From Cyanobacteria bacterium OH_CFB_184 (lineage in GTDB: Bacteria > Cyanobacteriota > Vampirovibrionia > Gastranaerophilales > Gastranaerophilaceae): a stretch of 12,275 bases of DNA. The notes beneath the pieces are model-generated. The model had not been told where the DNA came from. It did no database searches and saw nothing but the letters and a program-made list of their open reading frames with translations. This document shows, piece after piece, positions 7,458-12,275 of the stretch. A program made the translations under genes and the position numbers. Where the stretch lies: the NCBI GenBank assembly GCA_023414155.1, contig JAEZOG010000128.1, forward strand, positions 1 to 12,275. The letters run 5' to 3'. The first letter of the stretch is position 1. Every line of letters starts with the position of its first letter.

Positions 7458-7964
7458 ATGGAACTTAAGTCAAGAATAGAAGCTGTATTATTTGTAACTG
7501 CAAATCCTATGCAAATAAAAGAGATTGCAGAAATCCTTCAATCTGATGAGTTTGAGACTGAAAATGCAATGCTGGACTTGATTTTGGATTATTCATCAAG
7601 AGAAGGTTCACTGGAAATTGATGATGAAAATGGCTACATCCTTCAGGTGAAAAATGATTACCTTGATATAGTTGAAAAACTATGTCCTGTTGAGCTTGCT
7701 CCTCCTGTTTTGAAGACTCTTACTGTTATTGCTCTTAAAGAACCAATCAGACAGTCTGTGTTAAAAGATATGAGAGGTTCAACAGCTTATGATCATGTGC
7801 AAGAGCTTGTTAAAAAAGGACTTATTTCAAGATCTAAAGATAAAAACGGTCGTTCTTTTAATTTGAAAACAACTGCTAAATTCGCTGAATACTTTAAACT
7901 TAAGGGTGATACAAAAGCGTTAGCCAAAATACTAGAAATTGACACAAATCTGAAAACTGATTAG
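7458..7964 (+). CDS. scpB: Segregation and condensation protein ScpB
   Basis: ScpB dimers are the KITE subunit that wraps the middle of the ScpA kleisin in the bacterial condensin. The 168-aa protein shows the family's two tandem winged helices: the opening LKSRIEAVLFVTANPM (3-18) with IKEIAEIL, and the second unit with APPVLKTLTVIALKEPIRQS (81-100) and VQELVKKGLISRSKDKNGR (114-132, the recognition helix and wing). It is at the short end of the family because it lacks a long C-terminal tail. The start is set by AGGGGTG 7 nt upstream. It is the last condensin gene. No hairpin follows, so some transcripts probably continue into the protease gene 32 nt downstream. A promoter-like sequence overlaps its last codons. 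Confidence 0.93.
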   Translation: MELKSRIEAVLFVTANPMQIKEIAEILQSDEFETENAMLDLILDYSSREGSLEIDDENGYILQVKNDYLDIVEKLCPVELAPPVLKTLTVIALKEPIRQSVLKDMRGSTAYDHVQELVKKGLISRSKDKNGRSFNLKTTAKFAEYFKLKGDTKALAKILEIDTNLKTD

Positions 7965-7967
7965 AAT
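7939..7967 (+). promoter_or_regulatory. Internal sigma-70-type promoter for the metalloprotease gene
   Basis: A perfect TTGACA (7939-7944) is followed after exactly 17 bp by TAGAAT (7962-7967), a five-of-six match to the -10 consensus. The -10 box includes the scpB TAG stop. Initiation would fall near 7974, about 23 nt before the GTG start of the protease. By consensus it is the best promoter in the window. Activity is inferred. Confidence 0.65.
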
Positions 7968-7996
7968 TAATAAAATAACAATATAAAGTTTTTCGA

Positions 7997-9535
7997 GTGA
8001 CAAAGAAAAAAATTGAAGTTGTATATGTAGAAAAGAAAAAGAAGAGAAAAAGACCGATTTTTCTTTTGTTTGTTTTATTACTCATTATTCTTTTTTATGT
8101 TTTTAAGGCATTTTTGCCGCAGATGCTTTTTGAAATGGGAAAAACCATGTATGAAGCAAAAGATTATGCGGTTTCATCAGAATTGTTTAAAAATGCATAC
8201 AAGTACAGTCCGGATAAGAATCAAGATTATGCATATTGCTGGGTGCGTGCTCTTTCTCAGCAGCCTTTAACTTATTATGTACAAAAAGATCTATATAAGA
8301 TTACTCAGTTGGATGATGGGTCTAAAGCCGAAATTTATGCAACGAAAATTTTAAAACGATTTAAACATAAAATACTTTCAAAAGTCGGTGATAGTTATAT
8401 TGAAGAGGCATTGAATGATACTCAGGTTATAAGATGGAGTTTGTACAATCAGCCGATTAAATATTTTATAGATTTTAAAGCAAATGTGCCTGATTACTAT
8501 ACTGCACTTGTAAATAAGTCATTTGGGCAGTGGCAAAAGAGCCTTGATGGAATCATCAGTTTCCAGCAGGTCAATGATCCTAAATCTGCTCAGATATATC
8601 TATCGTTTGTAGATGTTGATTCATCAAGCTTTTGTCATGGGCAAAATTGTGAATACAGCGTGGGTACAACGGTACCGGTTATACAGGATCAAAAATTAAA
8701 GTCTATGGATGTAACTATTAATGTTAAAAATAATTTGGGTTCTTATTTCAGCCCTGAAGAAATTTCAACAGTGATTGTCCATGAGATCGGTCATGCACTT
8801 GGCATTTGGGGCCATAGTACTTATGTTATGGATATAATGTTTTATTCTGCAGATAAGTTGTATGGAGATAATAGCCAGAAATATATTTCGCAAAGAGATA
8901 TAAATACTGTTAAATTGCTTTATGCCTTTGCTCCAGATGTTAGCGATATAAATATGGAATCAGTTAACAGAGATAAATTATTTTATGCTCCAATTTTCGT
9001 CGGTGACTTGCAAAATGGCAAAACACATGGAATTGATCTTGCTTCAAAGAAATTAAAACAAAATCCAAATGATGTGAATAACTGGCTTGACTTAGCTTCC
9101 AGATACACAAACGACAAACAGTACGAAACAAGTAATCATATTCTAGCTCAGGCACTATCAATAGCCAGAGATAGACAGACTATAGCTGTTATTTATTATA
9201 GTATGTCTAATAATTCTTTATGTGAGAAAAAGTATTCTGAAGCTCTTGATTTGGCTCAAAAAGCTCAGAGTATAAATGATGATTTTGAAACCAGAGCATT
9301 GATCGCTTTAATCAAGGCGAAAAGAGGCGACTTTAAATCAGCTGAAAAAGAGTTTATAAAACTAAGAATAGAACAGCCAGCAAATATTGATGTAGCTTTA
9401 AATATGGCTGATATGTATATTCAAAAGAAAGATTTATTAAACGCTAGAGAAACAATTAAATCTCTTGTCGCAGAAAATCCTATGGCAGCTAAAGATCCAA
9501 GATTAAATTCATATAAGTTGTACACTATTTTGTAA
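7997..9535 (+). CDS. Membrane-anchored matrixin-like zinc metalloprotease with TPR-like repeats
   Basis: 512 aa. A lysine-rich N-terminus (1-19) is followed by one hydrophobic helix (20-40), with no lipobox or clear signal-peptidase site, so the protein is probably an inner-membrane anchor with its bulk outside the cytoplasm. Residues 46-90 look like a TPR helix pair. The catalytic domain (about 150-310) has the beta-strand and Ca-loop style lead-in of M10-type matrixins, the zinc motif HEIGHALGIWGH (262-273; H262, E263 catalytic, H266, H273) and a Met-turn candidate in VMDIMF (277-282). The third histidine is one residue later than in the usual HExxHxxGxxH. C213 and C218 could form a disulfide. 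About 345-505 forms three or four TPR-like repeats (ASKKLKQNPND, AQKAQSINDD, AEKEFIKLRIEQP). The start is GTG with no clear Shine-Dalgarno; later ATGs would remove the anchor. Substrate unknown. Confidence 0.8.
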   Translation: MTKKKIEVVYVEKKKKRKRPIFLLFVLLLIILFYVFKAFLPQMLFEMGKTMYEAKDYAVSSELFKNAYKYSPDKNQDYAYCWVRALSQQPLTYYVQKDLYKITQLDDGSKAEIYATKILKRFKHKILSKVGDSYIEEALNDTQVIRWSLYNQPIKYFIDFKANVPDYYTALVNKSFGQWQKSLDGIISFQQVNDPKSAQIYLSFVDVDSSSFCHGQNCEYSVGTTVPVIQDQKLKSMDVTINVKNNLGSYFSPEEISTVIVHEIGHALGIWGHSTYVMDIMFYSADKLYGDNSQKYISQRDINTVKLLYAFAPDVSDINMESVNRDKLFYAPIFVGDLQNGKTHGIDLASKKLKQNPNDVNNWLDLASRYTNDKQYETSNHILAQALSIARDRQTIAVIYYSMSNNSLCEKKYSEALDLAQKAQSINDDFETRALIALIKAKRGDFKSAEKEFIKLRIEQPANIDVALNMADMYIQKKDLLNARETIKSLVAENPMAAKDPRLNSYKLYTIL

Positions 9536-10360
9536 TTATTCTTTTAAGCCGCCGCTTAAAATGTCGTTTATAAAATATTTTTTTCCAAGCAAAAAGACAG
9601 CAATAACAGGTATACAGCAGATTGTAGAATAAGCCATAAGCTGTCCCCATTGTGTTATCTCTCTGAAGCTTCCTTTGAAGTTTGCAAGACCGATAGGAAG
9701 TGTTCTCATCGAGTCTGAGTTTGTGATTATTAAAGGCCACATAAAACTGTTCCAGGTTGATATGAATGTAAAAATTGCCAAAGTGACAACTGCCGGTATT
9801 GCAAGCGGTAAAGCGATTTTAAAGAAAATAGTAAAAATATTACACCCATCGATTTTTGCAGCTTCTTCAAGATCTTTTGGCAAAGACTTGAACCATTGTC
9901 TCATCATAAACACGCCAAACCCCCCAAAAAGCCCGGGTACAATTAATCCTTGATAAGTATCAATCCAGTTAAATTCTTTCATCAGAAAAAATAACGGTAT
10001 AATGTTCACTTGAGGAGGAACCATCATTGTTATTAAAATAAGGAAAAATATCGGCTCTTTGTATTTGAAATTCAATCTGGCAAATGCGTATCCTGCCATC
10101 GCGGAAATAAAAACCTGACCTATTGTAGTTGCAGTTGCAACATATAAGCTGTTAAAGAAATATTTTTTTAAAGCTACAGCGGTTATTACGTTTGTGTAGT
10201 TATCTGTTATAAAAGGATTTGGGATTGCAGATGGCGGATAAGAAAAGATCTGTTTATCCATCATAAAAGAAACGCAAAGCATCCATAAAAAAGGTACTAT
10301 CATTGATAAAGCACCAAGTATTAAAATTGTGTATCCTAATGGTTTTATGAGTTTTTGCAT
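9536..10360 (-). CDS. Carbohydrate ABC transporter permease, MalG/UgpE type
   Basis: An inner-membrane permease of the CUT1 sugar-uptake class. The 274-aa protein has six likely membrane helices (about 10-31, 70-92, 103-125, 137-155, 188-210, 242-260). The cytoplasmic EAA loop that docks the ATPase reads EEAAKIDGCNIFTIFFKIALP (165-185), with the invariant G172 and the family's usual A replaced by C173. The end ILSGGLKE fits the conserved GG-containing C-terminus of this family. Such permeases work with a MalF/UgpA partner, a binding protein and an MsmK-like ATPase, none of which is in the window, so the gene is isolated here. The stop abuts that of the convergent protease gene. The ATG has a weak site (AAAGAC). 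The substrate cannot be read from sequence; a sugar or glycerol-3-phosphate is likely from the family. Confidence 0.9.
   Translation of the reverse strand: MQKLIKPLGYTILILGALSMIVPFLWMLCVSFMMDKQIFSYPPSAIPNPFITDNYTNVITAVALKKYFFNSLYVATATTIGQVFISAMAGYAFARLNFKYKEPIFFLILITMMVPPQVNIIPLFFLMKEFNWIDTYQGLIVPGLFGGFGVFMMRQWFKSLPKDLEEAAKIDGCNIFTIFFKIALPLAIPAVVTLAIFTFISTWNSFMWPLIITNSDSMRTLPIGLANFKGSFREITQWGQLMAYSTICCIPVIAVFLLGKKYFINDILSGGLKE
9542..9561. repeat. Short inverted repeat at the convergent gene junction
   Basis: TTTTAAGC (9542-9549) and GCTTAAAA (9554-9561) form a perfect 8-bp stem with a 4-nt CGCC loop, just inside the 3' end of the permease and 7 nt past the protease stop. It could be a weak end-of-transcript signal for both genes, but there is no following T-run on either strand and it also encodes the conserved SGGLKE tail. 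Confidence 0.35.
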
Positions 10361-10388
10361 TTGTCTTTTTTAAAATAACTATGTGTTA

Positions 10389-10417
10389 ATAATACCATTA
10401 TCTATTCGGTTTGATAA
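10389..10417 (-). promoter_or_regulatory. Candidate promoter of the permease gene
   Basis: On the minus strand TTATCA (complement of 10412-10417) and TATTAT (complement of 10389-10394) are separated by 17 bp, matching consensus in four and five of six positions. The predicted start is about 20-25 nt before the permease ATG. It lies back to back with the response-regulator promoter, 10 bp apart. Confidence 0.4.
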
Positions 10418-10427
10418 GCTTATTACG

Positions 10428-10456
10428 TTGTTAAAACTTAAATATTATGAGATAAT
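10428..10456 (+). promoter_or_regulatory. Candidate promoter of the response regulator-kinase operon
   Basis: TTGTTA (10428-10433) and GATAAT (10451-10456) are separated by 17 bp, matching consensus in four and five of six positions. Initiation near 10462 gives a leader of about 20 nt. A 5-bp inverted repeat ATGAG-N8-CTCAT overlaps the -10 region and could be an operator, and the 10-bp palindrome ATAAGCTTAT (10414-10423) sits just upstream. Confidence 0.45.
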
Positions 10457-10468
10457 AAGCTCATTAAA

Positions 10469-10475
10469 AGAAGGA
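10469..10475 (+). promoter_or_regulatory. Ribosome binding site that fixes the response-regulator start
   Basis: AGAAGGA lies 6 nt before the ATG at 10482. It selects this start over an in-frame GTG at 10383, which would add 33 residues with no homology to the receiver domain and would lie upstream of the predicted transcription start. Confidence 0.8.
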
Positions 10476-10481
10476 TTTACG

Positions 10482-11192
10482 ATGCAAAAAAGACTTTTAG
10501 TGGTTGATGATGATGTTGAAATCCGTGAGCTTTTGGAATTTGACCTTGCTCAAAGCGGTTATCTTGTTGATACTGCAGCAGATGGAGTTGAAGGTCTTGA
10601 TAAGGCTGTGAATGCCCACTATGACCTTGTTCTTTTGGATGTTATGATGCCAAAGATGAACGGTTATGATGTTTGTCAAAATATCAGAAAAACAAAGCCC
10701 GATATGCCTGTTTTGCTTTTAACGGCAAAAGGAACAATCAATGATAAAACTACAGGTTTTGATTCTGGTGCGGATGATTATATTGTAAAACCGTTTGATA
10801 TCCAGGAAGTTTTACTAAGAGTAAGAGCTCTTTTAAGAAGAAATACTTCTCCTAATCTCAATAATTTGTCAAAGGAGATACTAAAGGCCGGTGACATCGA
10901 GCTTTTCCCTGATTCTTTAGAAACTAATATTAAAGATAATCGAATAAAGCTTACTCCTACTGAGTTTGAGATTTTGTATTGTCTTATGCAGCATATAAAT
11001 AGTGCTGTTTCACTTGCAGTGCTTTTAAGTGAAGTGTGGGGATATGACGGTGATGAAGATGTTAGAATGCTCAGAGTCCATGTTGGCGGCTTGAGGCAAA
11101 AAATAGAAGAAGACCCAAAGCATCCTGTTTACCTTCATACAGTTACAAATGTAGGCTATAAGCTTACTCCATATAATGATGAGCAAGAATGA
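10482..11192 (+). CDS. OmpR/PhoB-family response regulator
   Basis: 236 aa. An N-terminal receiver domain (about 3-118) carries the acidic pocket D10/D11, phospho-acceptor D53 in LLDVMMP, switch residue T81 in LLLTAKG and K103 in IVKPFD, all intact. A short linker leads to a C-terminal winged-helix DNA-binding domain (about 133-232) with the family motifs LTPTEFEILYCL and VHVGGLRQKI and the closing TVTNVGYKL. Phosphorylation at D53 should favour dimer binding to direct-repeat operators. The ATG at 10482 is chosen for its strong Shine-Dalgarno and because the receiver begins at once. The stop overlaps the kinase start (ATGA), so the pair is coupled. The domain wording is similar to that of cyanobacterial OmpR-type regulators but is not specific enough for a gene name. 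The divergent permease gene is a plausible target. Confidence 0.93.
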   Translation: MQKRLLVVDDDVEIRELLEFDLAQSGYLVDTAADGVEGLDKAVNAHYDLVLLDVMMPKMNGYDVCQNIRKTKPDMPVLLLTAKGTINDKTTGFDSGADDYIVKPFDIQEVLLRVRALLRRNTSPNLNNLSKEILKAGDIELFPDSLETNIKDNRIKLTPTEFEILYCLMQHINSAVSLAVLLSEVWGYDGDEDVRMLRVHVGGLRQKIEEDPKHPVYLHTVTNVGYKLTPYNDEQE

Positions 11193-12275
11193 GAAAAAGA
11201 TTTAAAAGACTAAAAATCATAGAACAAATCGCAATCGTTACTTTGTTTTCGGTTATAACCCCTATGATTATTGCAGGTTTAATCGTTAACAACGTCAACC
11301 AGCAAGCAATCAGGCGTGAGCTTAGTTATTCTGCAATGATGATTGCTCAAACGATCGATAACAACATTTATTCTTTGCTTGAGTCTGATCAGGGAAAAAT
11401 TAAAGAGATAGTGCTTGCTCTCAAGTACCTGCCGTCAGAGTATGTTGAAAAAGTTTATTTAAAAGATGTAATGATAAATTCAAATATTTTTGAAGATCTT
11501 GATATAGTTCACCCTTCTGATCAAAAATTTGTTCCTGAACCTGAAGATAAACTTATTTATGATTCTAAAAATAAAATTCTTACAATAAATGAAGAAATAA
11601 ATGACGATAAATATCTTGTCGCAAAAATAAATCTTGACGTATTCAAGCAGAAGATATTTAACAACATAAAAAATGATAAAAGAAGAATATATGTTGTTGA
11701 TAATGATAAAAAGCTTGTGTTTGCTCATAATTATCTTGAAGAAGATTTTAATTCTGTAATTAAATTATTGCCCAAAAAACTTGAATATAATGAGGCTGTA
11801 ACCTTTGGAAATGTCAAAAACCAGCCTCTTGTGTATTTGAAAATGGGTCAGAATAATCTTACAGTAATTGTAAATACGACAGAAGAAATAACAGATAAAA
11901 CAATCAATACTGCAAGAGCAAAAATCATAGTTTCTATATTGATTGCTGTGTTTTTTATATTGTTGCTTGTAGGCTTATATTCTTATTACCTTTATATAAA
12001 CATGAGGCAGTTGTTCAAAGGGCTTATGGCATTATCAAAAGGTAACTATAAACGCCAGATTAGACTTTTGACAAATGTTTTTACTCCTCATGAAATCGTA
12101 TTCCTTGCACAAGAATTTAATAAAATGGTGAACGAAATCAATAATTCATACAGGCAGTTAAAGCAAAAAAATAAAGAACTAAAAATATTAAATGAATTCA
12201 GGTCTAACTTGATCGATACAGTCAGCCATGAGTTTAGAACCCCTTTAACAAGCATAAAAGGATATACTTCAAGGC
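11189..12275 (+). CDS. Membrane sensor histidine kinase, N-terminal part (runs off window)
   Basis: 362 codons are present before the edge, with no stop. A basic start (MRKRFKRLK) precedes transmembrane helix 1 (about 13-33). An extracytoplasmic sensor region of about 210 residues (34-243) follows, with an N-terminal helical part and strand-like segments such as RRIYVVDNDKKLVFAH (165-180) that recall Cache/PAS-like sensors. Helix 2 is at about 244-270, then a HAMP linker (about 268-322, with a glycine-containing first helix and ending near FNKMVNEIN), a short coiled coil and the HisKA domain with phospho-acceptor H347 in SHEFRTPLTSIKGY. The ATP-binding domain is beyond the window. The ATG overlaps the regulator stop by 4 bp, marking the two as a cognate pair. 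The ligand is not predictable. Confidence 0.92.
   Translation, partial: MRKRFKRLKIIEQIAIVTLFSVITPMIIAGLIVNNVNQQAIRRELSYSAMMIAQTIDNNIYSLLESDQGKIKEIVLALKYLPSEYVEKVYLKDVMINSNIFEDLDIVHPSDQKFVPEPEDKLIYDSKNKILTINEEINDDKYLVAKINLDVFKQKIFNNIKNDKRRIYVVDNDKKLVFAHNYLEEDFNSVIKLLPKKLEYNEAVTFGNVKNQPLVYLKMGQNNLTVIVNTTEEITDKTINTARAKIIVSILIAVFFILLLVGLYSYYLYINMRQLFKGLMALSKGNYKRQIRLLTNVFTPHEIVFLAQEFNKMVNEINNSYRQLKQKNKELKILNEFRSNLIDTVSHEFRTPLTSIKGYTSR

Noticed and set aside
8070..8270. Second plus-strand frame at the start of the protease gene
   Set aside because: It overlaps the anchor and first TPR-like region of the protease in another frame and has no independent support.
10414..10423. Palindrome ATAAGCTTAT considered as a mobile-element or attachment site
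   Set aside because: There is no integrase, transposase or target duplication nearby. It is kept only as a possible regulator site.
10383..10481. An upstream GTG start that would lengthen the response regulator by 33 residues
   Set aside because: The extension has no receiver-domain character, lacks a ribosome site and spans the likely promoter. The ATG at 10482 has AGAAGGA 6 nt upstream and begins right at the domain.
11480..11728. Minus-strand I/F/Y-rich 82-codon frame
   Set aside because: It lies opposite the intact histidine-kinase reading frame and mirrors its AT-rich codons; there is no ribosome site and no motif.

Overview
This is a low-GC, densely packed bacterial chromosomal window with no rRNA, tRNA, CRISPR or insertion sequence. 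It carries two divergent housekeeping clusters, a membrane-anchored metalloprotease, a lone sugar-type ABC permease and the start of a two-component system. Three things point to a non-photosynthetic relative of the Cyanobacteria (Melainabacteria/Vampirovibrionia, possibly the gut order Gastranaerophilales). The SMC head has the Walker B/D-loop wording typical of cyanobacterial SMC (YAFDEVDMHLDG, then FIVVSLRKPMIE). recO sits next to deoC, a pairing I recall from cyanobacteria. Shine-Dalgarno use is patchy. The placement is inferred from memory of these families, not from a search.

Layout. Positions 2-311 (+): the last codons of an unidentified gene, then a 67-residue single-pass membrane protein, closed by a strong hairpin terminator (316-353) that also faces the end of the minus-strand cluster. 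Positions 376-2904 (-): pilT, recO, deoC with gaps of 10-11 nt, very probably one transcript. Positions 2905-3088: a 184-bp divergent control region with a good sigma-70 promoter for smc and, facing pilT, a TATAAT box preceded by a repeated 11-mer. Positions 3089-7964 (+): smc, scpA, scpB, the complete bacterial condensin in one operon. Positions 7997-9535 (+): a matrixin-like zinc protease with an N-terminal membrane anchor and TPR-like helices, apparently served by its own promoter inside the 3' end of scpB. Positions 9536-10360 (-): a MalG/UgpE-type permease converging on the protease with no bases between the two stop codons. Positions 10361-10481: back-to-back promoters. Positions 10482-12275 (+): an OmpR-family response regulator and, overlapping it by 4 bp, a membrane histidine kinase cut off by the window edge just after its H-box.

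How the genes fit together. SMC, ScpA and ScpB form the chromosome-organising condensin ring. RecO loads RecA during gap repair, DeoC degrades deoxyribose 5-phosphate and PilT is a hexameric pilus-retraction ATPase. The response regulator and kinase form a signalling pair whose promoter lies back to back with that of the permease, so the permease is a candidate target. No stretch longer than 300 bases lacks a gene. The least ordinary element is the protease: it has the unusual zinc-site spacing HExxHxxGxxxH, TPR-like helices on both sides of the catalytic domain, and a place directly behind the condensin genes.
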